Assembly (NCBI GenBank): GCA_903813345.2
Contig: CAIIXF020000011.1
Location: forward strand, 34,404,166 to 34,464,165
Source of the DNA: Owenia fusiformis
Taxonomy: Eukaryota > Annelida > Polychaeta > Sabellida > Oweniidae
Direction: 5' to 3'
DNA length: 60,000 nt
The translations under genes and the position numbers were made by a program. Every line of letters begins with the position of its first letter. The first letter of the stretch is position 1. Below are positions 48,272 to 60,000 of the stretch, piece after piece. Below the pieces are notes generated by a model. That model had not been told where the DNA came from. It searched no databases and saw nothing but the letters and a program-made list of their open reading frames with translations.

Positions 48272-48453
48272 CAGGCCCCCCCGCCCCCCCCCCCCCCTGG
48301 CCAAAATATCTTTCAAAACCATGCAGTTTATCACCATTCTGAGCACTTTTGAAGTGATTTTGGCCATTTTTGGGCCAAAATTGTCACAAGTGAACCCCCC
48401 CTGGAATTTTTCAAAAAGTGAACCCCCCTTGGCAAATCCTGGCTACGGGCCTG
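48272..48453 (+). mobile_element. CAGGCCCGTAGC MITE, full copy with 5 bp target duplication ATATT
   Basis: It begins CAGGCCCCCCCG and ends CCTGGCTACGGGCCTG. ATATT directly flanks both sides. The internal sequence is about 90 percent like the 36.7 kb copy. The ORF through it is not a gene. Confidence 0.85.
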
Positions 48454-49552
48454 ATATTAAAGTATTATGAAGACCCGGTCCATTGATTTGTATCATTGGA
48501 GGGAGGGTGAGTATGATTAGTATGCAAGGGTTGTAAAGTCTGGAATGAATTAGTGCCATGCATGCATACATGTGCACATTAATTAGTGGATTATGCCATG
48601 AATTTAGATGCCTTTGGCTAATGTAACACTATGACACTTCATAGACATTTTCCTTGGAGAAATGGAATTTTGTGCATGCTCAGAGGGGCTGTATCATAGT
48701 TTTGACTATTGATACATGACATACCACACAAATACAAACTGGCATATTCAGATTTATCAGACGACAAGTCAAGTTTTAGGTACAGTACTGTATATGACAG
48801 CAGGATACAGAATTGATATCTTGGGGAATGGGGACATATTGTATATCTCCTGCTGTGTATTTTCTGCTCTAATATTCCTCAAACTCTCCAGGCCCTTGGT
48901 AAGATATCAACATGTATATTTCCCTCAGGATATACCCCATATCTAAAACCTCCAATAACATAACCCTCATGTACCCTAAGCGAAAAGGCTAGTCATATGC
49001 GAAAATCCCAATACAAAAAAGCAAAAATTCCTGTTCCAATAATCTCAAATAAAGTAGCAATTTACTCGGGATATAAAATTGGAGCATTTGTGTCAGACAG
49101 GCTCGTCAATTATGTCAGATGTGCTTGTTCTACTTTATATAATTATTCCAGGCAAGCATCTTTGAGTATGCTATGGTACAGTTTGATCTGCAACATGCTA
49201 TTTTTATTGAAGTACATATAGCAAGGTATCAAGTGCTCAAGTCTGTCATATTATATACTAATTTTGAAATCCCAAATCATAATTTATTAAGGTCTTGCCT
49301 CAAGTTTGCCTTTCCTCTCCATCAAATATATTTTACTACCCTTATGTCTCGTCTATAACATTTCTAGGAAATAAATTGAGGAGTTAACTCAAAGGCTTCA
49401 CAGACTTCCCTTAAATTGATAAAGGAACCTTTTGTTTTACCACCCAGTATTGCTTAAGAAACATGTACAACTATAGATTAAAACCTCTAATACCATTACG
49501 TATCTCTTTTTGTAGAAGCCTCTCATTAGCAATCTCCCTTATAGATCATTGT
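48454..49552. other. intergenic; inverted relative of the 10.6 kb hairpin at 48925-48975
   Basis: CCCTCAGGATATACCCCATA followed by TCTAAAACCTCC is the reverse of the 10643 hairpin family. Otherwise nothing. Confidence 0.4.
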
Positions 49553-49984
49553 CTCTGTGAGCTCAGAAATGTCATTGCCTCTCTGACCTAAGTTATGATA
49601 TTGCCCTTTTCATGTTTTTGTCCTCAGAAATGTCATTGCCTCTCTGACCTAAGTTATGGTATTGCCCTTCTTATGTTTTTGTCCTCAGAAATGGCATTGC
49701 CTCTCTGACCTAAGTTATGGCTTGCCTTTCTCATGTTTTTGTCCTCAGAAATGGCATTGCCTCTCTGACCTAAGTTATGCCATTGCCTTTCTCATGTTTT
49801 TGGCCTCAGAAATGTCATTGCCTCTTTGACCTTATGCAGTTATGCCATTGGCTTTCTCATGTTTTTGGCCTCAGAAATGGCATTGCCTCTCTGACCTTAA
49901 TTAGTTATGCCATGATTGCCTTTCTCATGTTTTTGGCCTCAGAAATGGCATTGCCTCTCTGACCTTAGTTATGTCATTGCCTCT
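49553..49984. repeat. ~61 bp minisatellite, 7 units
   Basis: CTCAGAAATG starts at 49562, 49623, 49684, 49744, 49805, 49870 and 49938. Each unit contains CATTGCCTCTCTGACCTWAG and a TTCTCATGTTTTT block. Confidence 0.92.
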
Positions 49985-52875
49985 CTTGTATCTGACATAT
50001 CAGTGTATGTCAGAATATCTAGGTAGACAATACTAAATATTGCAGTATGTAATCTGGTTCAGTAATCAATAAAGGGTATTTCAGTACAACCTGTCTCTTA
50101 CTACGAATAATCAGGCCTTATGAATTATCTTAATGTTTCATTTCTATATCAGGGCTTGATTTTCATTTAGAATAGAGGGTACGTTTATAAAGTTTATTAT
50201 TGTATTGTCCTTGTTAATTGTCCTTTTTATGGTCAGATCTCCTGTTTCCTAATTATTTTTACATGATTACATTTATTTTTTTATGATTTTATAATGCAAG
50301 GGATGGGATAATATATAGTTGACATATCCGTATTGAATTGTGTCCTCAGTAGGATCTCTTGGGGTTGATCAATATTCCATTTTTAGCATTGCAGCTTACT
50401 CACTGATTGGTGTGTAGTATTAGACCCCAGATTGCGGGAATAAAAAGCATAAAAGAGTGTGCTATATTCAGAGATGTTTTACAATATGGTATTCATTATG
50501 ATTACTATCGATTGATCAGGAGTCTGAAAAATATGTTCTTGGCATTTTTTGTAATTTCATTTCATAGTTTTGAACAAAGGCACATGAGCAGTTATGCAGA
50601 TATTGGGAAATGTTGTAGTGTTCATTGTTCATATAGGTTAAGGTTACCATGGTAACCACATCAAAGATGACAGTTTTAGACTTATATAAAAAAAATAATG
50701 CTAAAATGACATTATAGATACCTACTTTTATAATATTCAGAAAGATTTGTCATCAAATGTCAAACATCTGGTTTCAGTATTAATTATTTAGGTTGATATG
50801 AAATGAAATAATACGATTATACAAATGGCATAGAAAAATCTCATTATTCAGAACAAAGAAGTTTCTATAGCTTATTGACCACTGTACAATTATAACATAT
50901 CATTCATAAATGGATTTGATATGAGATGAGACAATGTTTAAACCATACTGTAATGACCTGATATATTAATTATCTCTTAACGTCATCATGTGACATCTAA
51001 TGATCTAATTAAGAAATACAACATTGTTTCATAATTGTGCCTACCCTCAAGCCTGTCCCGAGGTCTACTAATCATAATATTTGAATTGTATTTTAAGACA
51101 CTTGTGGTTGAACTAGTTCAGCGCTGGTTAATTTATATACAAACTAGACCTTGTCCTTACCTTCCCCTCATACGTGCCCTTACAGAAAATTACAACGAAT
51201 GAATATTTCCAATTTTCTTTAACATAATCAACCACTATCACTGTAGTGACATTATGTAACATAAAACATTGATTTCAAGTCTAGGAATTGTAACATCTGA
51301 TATTAAAGACATTTTCATTGGTTTTTTTCTGACAAATTTCAACCATATATGTTTTCTTGAAGGGGTGGATATCTTTTAAGGATACCAGATTGGGGTTAAT
51401 GTATGATAGTTGCTTGGCCTTAGAAAGTGGCCAACTTTATTTATAAAAGTATACTGTTACTCTGTATAGACTTATTTGGAAGCCAGGAGCCTTTGGCAAA
51501 GGAAGTATTATTGTTAGTGAATACAATTAGCAATTAGGAAATATTATTAAGGACATTAAAAAAATGGACAAAGTAAGACAGTTATAAAGGTATGTCAATT
51601 TTGAATGTTTTAAAGGTGTTTACACAAAATATATATTTTGGACATTGGTACAACTTTTGTTCATTTTTTATAACAAGAAAGTGCTAAAAAGAAAGACAAA
51701 TATTTTTTGTTTACTCCGTTATAATTGATTTGTTATTCAAGCAAATATCAGTTGCCTAAGAGGAATGAACTTAGTTTCAAATGAGCAGTGAAGTTGTTTT
51801 GTTTGTATACTCTTTTGAACCAGGAATAGATTCAGGACTAGGTCTTTTTGACAGGACATACTCTCATACATTCAGGACACAAAAAGAAGATAAAAAATAG
51901 ATTCAAGATAGGTCATATTAACACAATATCAAACTGACATCTTAATTTTACAATAAAATCTGTACTCAAATTTTGAAAAATTAAACATTTGGAAAAAGGA
52001 TGTTAAAGCAAATAATACTGCTTAAAGAAATCTTTGAAAAGAAATTATGTTCAATTATTAATTAAATGCACTGACATTTACAATATCTGGAATATGTGTA
52101 CTCTGACACAAGAAAAATAGGATCTTACATTATAATAGACTGTATATGTAATTAGAAAAAGTTGAAAAGAAACTATGTTGAGCCTATAATTGAAAAGATT
52201 AAGAATAAAGGACGTTATTCCATTTTGCCAATTTAGGACAGATGGATGGATTTAATACAGCTGGATTTTGTTGAAATGGGTTGGCATTTTAATATTAAGT
52301 GACTGCTTGAGTGATGTCCTTATATGTGGCAGATTAAGTACTGAATATCATCGGAATGTATTAATGTATGTATTAAATGGATTGGATGAAGGACACATAT
52401 TTTTATAAACCACTAAGTACATTATGACAAGTGTTACAGTTTAACATGTGTAGGATGGAATGTAGGTTGGATTAATACATGTTTAAAATGAAAGCTATTG
52501 GGACCACCTTAAGGTACCCACATAAAGACATATAAAGTACATGTAGTAACATGGAAGTCAATATGACATTAGCCTTGTATTAAGTCTCCGCTCCCCATTT
52601 ATTCAGTTTGTTCATTTTGCTCGAGTTTGGTTTGAAGAAGGATCACAAGGGATTGGAGCGAGACTACTTTTGTGACATGCAAAATTTTGAACCCACACGT
52701 GCTGAGACATTTGTTATCAGGTCAAAGTGTACTTGTAAATACACAAATAAGACATATGAGCAATAATACGAAGAACAGGAAGTGAAGTGATTCTAGTTCA
52801 CTTATTATCAATATTTCCCCGATGTTTTCTATATTACACACTTCCTTTACTAAAAAACATATATTTTACTTTCAG
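49985..52875. other. SINHCAF upstream region, nothing recognised
   Basis: Very AT-rich. Probably part of a 5' intron, given the acceptor at 52875. Confidence 0.35.
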
Positions 52876-52919
52876 GAATACAATAACACTCAGAGATTAT
52901 AGACTGACAATGTAACAAG
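52876..52919 (+). other. SINHCAF: SINHCAF 5' UTR segment with splice acceptor
   Basis: The sequence TATTTTACTTTCAG ends at 52875, 44 bp before the ATG. The gene therefore very probably has an upstream non-coding exon somewhere in the 23 kb to the left. Confidence 0.55.
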
Positions 52920-53144
52920 ATGTTTAATTTCCACAAACCGAAAACTTACCGAAGCAGCCAGGGTTGCTGTATATGTCGGGCAAAATCATCAAGTTCCAGA
53001 TTTACTGACAGCAAGAGATATGAGTGGGACTTCCCAAAATGTTTTAGAGTCGAGAATAGACAAGGAGAGATTTGTAATGCGTGTGTTCTACTAGTCAAAA
53101 GATGGAAAAAACTGCCATTGGGTTCAAAGAGAGATTGGCAACAT
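52920..53144 (+). CDS. SINHCAF: SINHCAF coding exon 1 (residues 1-75)
   Basis: It carries the whole N-terminal cysteine module and ends CAACAT/GTAAGT. The frame stays open into the intron to 53201, so the unspliced tail after residue 75 is not protein. Confidence 0.94.
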
Positions 53145-55515
53145 GTAAGTAGATTATTTTTGATATGTTGTGAGAATGGGATCAATCATATATACTCATA
53201 AAGGGTGTCTTGAACTCAATTTTTGTAAAAATGTCCAATGTAAAGTGGTGGTGCACAATTTTTTACAGTTGTGAAAGAACAAAGTTTACTTCTCTTGTCA
53301 AAGAAGAGAGAGAACATGTCGGTGAAAATCTTGATGTGATCTGAAGTTAAATCAACCTTATCATTCATTACAATTTTGTTTTCACACATCTGTCAACATT
53401 TAGACGTCATATCAACATTTAGATGTCATGTCAACATTTAGACATCATCCTGAATGTTTTTTGTATTACTCTAAGGTCACCATTCGTCACAGTCATATTT
53501 CATAAAAATCAATGTTTTTCATTGTTTGTTGAATGAATAAATCTAGATGTTTGGTTCATAAATGTTACTATTACTATACCCCATGTTTCCCTTTTATTCC
53601 CCAAACCCCATTATCCTATAAATTATTCATTTTATAATAGATTAATATCAGATCTAATTGTAAGATAGCAAAATGTTGATTTTTTTCATATGATATTGTA
53701 TTTTTCAAGGACATTTGTATTTCTTTATGAAAGTCGCCAAGACTTCTTCTTTCTTTTGCTTTATTACATTGAATTTAAGTAAATAGTAAAAGTGGAGCAT
53801 TCCTATTTTTTGTAATATAATACCTGCCTGGCATGGCCTTAGGCTCAAGGAGCAGTGAGTACAATCACATAATTGCCAGGTACAATTCTGTAGTCATGCT
53901 GTAGGTTGTTATTAATCAATATTGTACTTGGCTTGCACCAGAGTGGCTTTATATTTTAAAGCAGTCCTCATTGACATTTTTTGTACTTTGAAATTGAGAA
54001 TAGCTCAAATGGAACCCATGATCTAAAAGTGAAACCCCAAATAAGAAAAATACATAAAACAACACCATGACAACTGCATAGTCTGTAATTCAGTTTTTAG
54101 TCAATGTGATTAAAATTATTGCATTATGAATAAGAACATCACTGTTGAAAATAAATGTATTACGGTATTGTCTAGATGGCAATAGACAAAACAAATAATT
54201 ATATAGCATGAACACATCTTGACTGCTCCTAATGTGCCTTGGTTGTTTGACAGAATTATATCATATAGCACTATTTCAGGTGGTAGATGCAAGGGCTGGC
54301 CCAGGTAATAAATCCATGATGAAGATCCGAGCCGAAGTTGAAATCCCGAAGAAGCATAAACATCGTTACCAAAAGAAGATAAAAATCACGCGAATGCACA
54401 CACGACACTCAATCATGAACTCAGAGAAACTCGATGACGGGGTAAAATCAGGTAAGCATATTACAGATTAAATAGCAAGAAATAGCAGACAATCGTGAAC
54501 TTAATTATTATGTTATGGGGTGATGTTAAGGACAACTTACAATAATATGTATTGTATTGTAAAAACAGTCTTGTGTTTGGTAATTTGTTCTACATAGACA
54601 TTTCTTAAATAAGTTTTGATGTTGAATGTTCTTTGGTTCATGGTGGATCAGGATGCCTTTATTTAGGCTACAGTACATCTTATAAAAGATCCAATAATTT
54701 ACATTATGAGAACGAAGGGAATCAACATATAATCAATATTTAATTTGTGTTCTAGAACAATCCAAAAGAGGTAGTCCAATCCCAAGTTTAAGTGAGGGTT
54801 CTGATGACTCGATGGATGGCTTTGAATCCGATGTGTCTGGCAGGAGACGTAAAATCACACCAACGAAAAATAAACGATACAGTTCATTCCTTGACATGGC
54901 AATCTGGAAAAAGTAAGAATACGTAGCACTTCATTTAATTCAGACTTTTTAGTTATTTAATAGTTGATTATGAAAAATCTCTTTTATAGTCGTGTAATAT
55001 CATCTGGATTATTTCTCAATCTGTATTGTGTGAAAAATTAATTGCTTAAGACAATTTACTTTAAAGATATAAAATATACTGAAAATATTCATGATTTGTC
55101 CTCATAGGGACGGATTTTAAAAGGATTTTTTATTTTTTTCAGAGCAAAAGTATGCTGTGGTACGATATTCAAAGGTCCAAGTGGAGAAGTATTAATAGAT
55201 CCTCGATTTATACGTCCTTGTAATGGTTGCCGTAGAAACAGAAAACAGAACAGTGTTGAGGTAGATGAACTCCCCAGATCTCCATTATATACAGCCCCAT
55301 CTCCCCCACCCCCAGATCTCGAGAGTCGAGACAGCGGGGCAGAAATGGAAAGTTCGCATAGTAGTGATGCGACAGACTTTGCGCATGCATTAACAGATCG
55401 TACAATCCAGCCTCACCCACCGTATCTCGGGACACCATTCACTGATCAAACACTCGACATAAAACCGGAGAATCAATCCATATTCACCAGTATCGCAATA
55501 TCAATGGAGGCTTAG
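52920..55515 (+). CDS. SINHCAF: SINHCAF/FAM60A-like Sin3-HDAC complex subunit, 4 coding exons, 308 aa
   Basis: Exons 52920-53144, 54280-54451, 54756-54912 and 55143-55515 join in frame. The first 90 residues are nearly those of vertebrate SINHCAF: MFNFHKPK, GCCICRAKSSSSRFTDSKRY, GEICNACVLLVKRWKKLP and HVVDARAGP. Cysteines 16, 17, 19, 41, 52 and 55 form the probable zinc-binding cluster. A second conserved block, FLDMAIWKKAKVCCGTIFKG...EVLID, lies at about 175-205. The family acts in the nucleus as a subunit of the SIN3-histone deacetylase co-repressor. The middle region (80-170) is basic then Ser/Asp-rich. Beyond residue 213 there is an extension of about 95 residues rich in Ser, Pro and acidic residues, ending with an IKPE sumoylation-type motif; the 221-residue human protein lacks most of it. 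All donors are GTAAG and all acceptors are standard. Confidence 0.95.
53145..54279. other. SINHCAF intron 1; 3 x 19 bp repeat at 53393-53449
   Basis: TCAACATTTAGAYRTCATR starts at 53393, 53412 and 53431. The rest is AT-rich. Confidence 0.7.
54280..54451 (+). CDS. SINHCAF: SINHCAF coding exon 2 (residues 76-133)
   Basis: Acceptor CTATTTCAG, then VVDARAGPGNKS and a very basic stretch (KKHKHRYQKKIKI) that could serve as a nuclear localisation signal. Donor TCAG/GTAAGC. Confidence 0.92.
54756..54912 (+). CDS. SINHCAF: SINHCAF coding exon 3 (residues 133-185)
   Basis: Acceptor TGTTCTAG. Ser/Asp-rich linker followed by SSFLDMAIWKK, matching the conserved FLDL.YWK segment of the family. Donor AAAAA/GTAAGA. 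Confidence 0.9.
55143..55515 (+). CDS. SINHCAF: SINHCAF coding exon 4 (residues 185-308)
   Basis: Acceptor TTTTTTTCAG. It encodes VCCGTIFKG, GEVLID, RPCNGCRRNRK, then PSPPPPDLES and the long acidic/Ser extension, ending ISMEA and TAG. Confidence 0.92.
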
Positions 55516-58500
55516 TGGAGCTCATAATACAAAATCATGGCCATGTTTTTCAAATGGAAAATGGAATAGAAAAGATAGGAACTGGAGAGAAAATATTTGA
55601 AGATATATGATGTAAACTCTCCAAATTGCATGGAAATTCCAAAATTTGAAGCGCGTTGTTCAAATTTTAGAGAAAAAATAACGAAACAGATGACCAGAAA
55701 CACGATTTGAGAGCTCAGAAAATATATACTAAGCTTCAAAAATTCACAGCTGAACATACATTTATTCATTATTTAAACATTTTATAGATACAAAACAGCA
55801 TGTGCCATTTTTTAAAAAAAGTGGTCAGAGGGGAAAGGGCGGGAAGACAGATTGGAGGTAAAATGATCTCATATTAAAGGGAGGGAATTTTTTATATAAA
55901 CATTTTTATTGCTAACCCTTGCAAGGCATGCACTATGGTCGAGTATTTTTAAAGTTGATTCTCTGAGATAGCATTGAGTATTATGGTATCATAGTTTTAT
56001 TTGTGCAATAAACAGGCTGTATATACATTCCAGGCCAATTATGCAAATTACATTTTGAAGGATGAAGGAATGAGCATTTTGGTGTCGGGGGAAGTGTCAA
56101 CTGCCTTAAATATTTCACATTAAATCTCTTTCAACTCATATAATGTGGGAGGAAAAGAGTTAAACCCATTTTGCTGAAAATCTTGATACTTAGGCTAGAT
56201 ACGAAAATCTCTAAATAAGTTTTGAATGATATAGTACTAAGAGAATCAAATTTCTAATGATGCATTTTTTGGAAATATTAAAGACATTGACATAACACCT
56301 TACGTTGAGTGATGTCCTAGTATAGATGAACGATCTGGTCACATTAAGGTGCTGTAGTTTGTGAAAGTATTATGCGTGTTATGGTGTTTCTCTTTGGAAA
56401 GAATGTCACTGTATGTAGTTTGATGCATACATTAGGTCTATATAATTGGAGGTTTTAGATCAAGGGTTTATCCTGAGGGATGTATTATTGATATCCTTTA
56501 TGATAATCTCAAAAACTGTCAAAATAATGTCAAAAACTGATAATTATGTACATGTACATAATTATTTATCCCATACTTTAATATGGAAATGATCAAATTT
56601 GGTGACCACAAAAGAGAGAAATCACTTGTAGGAGAAAAAATATTATTTTTATCTCATAGGGCTGAGAGAGTGGGAATAAACTAAAATCACCCCTATCAAA
56701 TATAAATTTTACATCCTTCTATTATCTTATGCATAGCTTATTACTTAAGTATGGGATAAATACTTTTATAAATTTTTTGAATCAAACTCCAAAGAATGCC
56801 GAAAGGGTTAAAGTTTGAAAGTCTTCGAAATGATACAATGCTTGAACATACAAAACAAAGAATCAGTATTTGACTTGAATTTGTAACAAAAGTAACGAGG
56901 TTTCTTAATGTAATTTGGGCTCAATTATTTAAGACCAGAACTTAGTCTTTTTCATATATATGATATTTAACTTGCCTTTGTGTAAATTTTTATGCACAGT
57001 TTTTTATAAACTTTTAACACATGAATCAGGAGCCTAATTTGTCACGAATGAGAGGATAGAACCTCATAGATAGTTAAGATGCAATCTCAATTTTTTATCA
57101 ATGTTATTAATATTCAATTGATAATCGAGACTGGAAGTGGTGCTGCGACTCTGTGGCATGTCGATTTCAATGCCATTTTTATTAATGTATTTTTATTATA
57201 ATATAAAAAAACTCAATGACTCACAGTCCCTTAATGTTCATACTAAAGTAACTTTGTTTCCACTACCTCTTAAACCATTTTATTTATTTATATCATTTGG
57301 CTATAACTTGCCTGGGCTTGAAAGAGTTAATGTATGTGAAAGATCTAGTTGTTAATAACACTGCTGTTTTATGTTTTATTGTAAATATGCAATTGCTTCT
57401 GCTACTGAGCTTCTATTTATTTATTTTGCAATAATCGAATGATACATAATGCAATTTGGGAATTCTTGGTAGTTCATTTTGAAAAAATCCAAAAATGTGT
57501 TAGTTGATACAATAATACATTTTTGGAATTAAATGATAATAGATACTGGAAAATAAAAATCTGAAGATTTTGTATTCCAAAAATTGTGTCGTATCTTAAA
57601 TTTTTGAAAGTATTTTAAAAATACAAACAAGTCCATCAGTTTTCACTTGGCTTTAAAAGCATGTGATATCCATCCCGCATGGAAGATCTCAATAACATTT
57701 TATTTGTGTTAAAAATAACTGAATGTTGAGAATGATTATGTCGTTTGAGTGAAAATGAAATTGAACAATGCAAAGTCAGGTTGTAATAAGGAAAATAAAA
57801 TATCTCATTTTTATACTTTTATATAATGTCAGTGAATACTAGCGAATAACCGATAATAAATTATAAATAGGTGTTGAATAGACATAATTAGAATTAAATT
57901 AGGACAATACAGTTGTTTATATTATTATTTAAAGTGTGTCAGAGTTTCAGGCAATTGCAGTTAAGATAAATGAAATAAGTGGCTTTAAAGTGAAATATCT
58001 GTTCCATCCAATATAATAATGATGTGTCTATATTGACTGAATATTAATTCAGGTGAAGATATGTGCTCTTATTTTGAGAAAAAATTCAGTCTTGATTTTC
58101 TGAAATGTTTTAGAAGGGTCAAGTACAATGAATAAAATTGATTAAGGGTAACATAATAAAAGTTTAATATGAAATCATGAAAATATACCTCAATAATATT
58201 TAATTCGTTAGGGGCTTAATCTCAAAATATGGTTGATTTTTAAAAAGATATTAAATCAGGATGAAATGAAATTGGTTTTCTTTATTCAAACAATCAAGAA
58301 TATTTTGAGATTATTCCCAACAGTTTGAAAATCATGAAGTTTGATATTCGTGGCACAATTGTGTCTTGTGTACCATGTTGTCTGCATATTTGTATATTAA
58401 CTATTGTAATCTATTTATTATAAAATCATGAATACTTATATTTACTATAGCTATCATTTAAAGATGTAGAATTTGGAGTACACATGTATCATAGTATCAA

Positions 58501-59793
58501 TAGCACAGTTTTAGAAGGATAACATGAAACTATCTGTGCAATATAGTATTTGTATGTATCCTATATATGTATATTGTATATTCAATAATTTAAATAATGT
58601 CATTTGCAGTACGGTTCTCTAGCTATCAAATTTTTGGAGAAATTTTCATCACTCATTCCATTTTATATGACACAATAATATTTTGCTGACGTTCCAAAGA
58701 TGAAGTTTTAAGTAACTTTATTTTTTTTGGAATGTGTTGTATAATTTGGAATGTGTTCTGTAAGAAGAGTGTGTGTGTAAGAAGTGTCTCTGTCACACAG
58801 ATAAAATGATACGAATTTCCAATTATGTATCTACAGTATGACTTGAAAAATTACTCGAAATTTAAGCAGAGGATAGAGAAAGTCAAAATTATGAGAAAGT
58901 TATGAATGTCCCAATTCAAAAAGAAAAAATGCACAATTAATATGACATAAAGATTGTATTCTGATTTTTATCAGTTCTAGTATTTTTTCTTTTGTGAGTC
59001 GGTGAATTCTGTGATATAAAAATTGTAAACTCAATGTAGTTAGTGGTCACACGTAGAACACTGTAGTTTATCACAATGGGATCAGTTTCGTAAAAGTATT
59101 TCAGTAAAATTTACCATTTAGCTGCCACATATGCACACTCTGTACATTCGAATATTTATTTCTTAATTTTGATGCAATACTTTTGTGAGATGGATTCCAA
59201 ATAGTTTAGTAAAATATATCACCATTTTAAGTTCAATTAAATCTAGATTTGCATTTGATTTGGGATAGAAGTCTGCATATAAAATGCTTTTTATTTTACG
59301 GGTTTAAGAAAAGATTAGATAGATTTAGCTGCTGTACTTTGATTGTAACATTTCATTGTAACATAAATCTATTGTACCAGTTCATATTTATTATTATTAT
59401 CAAATAGAGCAAGTTTTCAAACTATTTATTTTCATAAAGTATACATGGTGTCAAACAATTTTGTCAAATAATTTTGTCCTGTACAATATGTACCATAGTA
59501 TTTTAAAATAATAGCTTCAGAGTTCACAATTCACTGACAAAATGTGAACAACGTCCATTCGTCCAATGTTTTGATTAAATAGGTTTTTATATGTCGCATT
59601 TGACAAACTTGTTTCACCATACCAAATTGTTTAACACCCTGTATGATATCATCCTCACTTAAACTCTAAATAAATGATATTTGACAATGTGAAAGTCACT
59701 TGAGTCATTGTAAAGGTGATAACATGTGCTTTTACTTTCTTTTTATATGCATTATTCATTTTATTATGAATTTTCTTTATCTTAAGATTTTAA
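55516..59793. other. SINHCAF 3' UTR and downstream flank
   Basis: Extremely AT-rich, with several AATAAA hexamers and no ORF of coding character. A fragment of the 10.6 kb hairpin family lies near 56450. Confidence 0.4.
56007..56012 (+). terminator. candidate poly(A) signal of SINHCAF
   Basis: First AATAAA after the TAG stop, giving a 3' UTR of about 500 nt. Other hexamers lie further right, so longer forms are possible. Confidence 0.4.
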
Positions 59794-59889
59794 CTAGCCT
59801 TGCCCCAAGTTGGTATTTTTTACTTATCTGATCTTCAATATTATTAGAAATCAAGATAAGTAAAAGAGACTGACTTTGGGCAAGGCTAG
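59794..59889. repeat. 96 bp hairpin element
   Basis: The ends CTAGCCTTGCCC and GGGCAAGGCTAG are perfect inverts, and the arms run about 43 bp with TTTTACTTATCT shared. A tiny MITE is the likely identity. Confidence 0.65.
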
Positions 59890-60000
59890 ATTTTTATGAA
59901 ATGAAACAATATTTTGAAAGGAAACATCTCTGGCTTTAAGGTGTTACCATATGCACAGAACTAATCGCCACTCCCTTAAAGGGTTTAAATGGTCAAGGTT

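Noticed and set aside
48264-48470. 68-codon plus-strand ORF
   Set aside because: It lies inside the CAGGCCCGTAGC MITE copy at 48272-48453.
49777-49962. 61-codon ORF with repeated LPFS/FLASEM-like peptide
   Set aside because: A translation of the ~61 bp minisatellite, whose period is not a multiple of three and so cannot keep a repeat frame.

Overview
The window is nuclear DNA of an invertebrate animal. Coding sequence is split by GT-AG introns, the DNA is AT-rich, and it is crowded with short inverted-repeat transposons and minisatellites. Three spliced protein genes can be assembled codon by codon. The N-terminus of the tyrosine hydroxylase resembles protostome enzymes (a KSYS..E.G stretch followed by RSLIEDA) more than vertebrate ones, and an Ebony-type synthetase is present. 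Both hint at a protostome, perhaps a lophotrochozoan, but the species cannot be fixed from this sequence.

Layout. 1-5.6 kb: a 160 bp tandem repeat, a 3.6 kb element with ~540 bp terminal inverted repeats, and an 853 bp transposon with a 5 bp target duplication. 5.8-9.0 kb, minus strand: a two-exon Ebony-like NRPS-type amine conjugase (850 aa). 9-16 kb: intergenic, with palindromic and tandem repeats. 16.1-29.5 kb, minus strand: tyrosine hydroxylase (TH), 11 coding exons, 509 aa, whose introns carry several transposon remnants and two tandem arrays. 29.7-52.9 kb: a long stretch with no convincing protein gene. It holds copies of a new-looking MITE family, minisatellites, a tRNA-Gly-like sequence and one weak secreted-protein exon. 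52.9-55.5 kb, plus strand: SINHCAF/FAM60A, a Sin3-HDAC complex subunit, 4 coding exons, 308 aa with a C-terminal extension. 55.5-60 kb: its 3' UTR and AT-rich flank.

How the genes fit together. TH makes L-DOPA from tyrosine, the committed step to dopamine. Ebony-type enzymes conjugate dopamine or other biogenic amines to beta-alanine. The two genes lie head-to-tail on the same strand about 7 kb apart, so a maker of catecholamine and a probable consumer of it are neighbours. This linkage is the most biologically interesting point of the window. The next is the 1.5 kb higher-order minisatellite in TH intron 1, which repeats the bZIP palindrome TTACGTAA eleven times. SINHCAF is an unrelated chromatin gene on the other strand.
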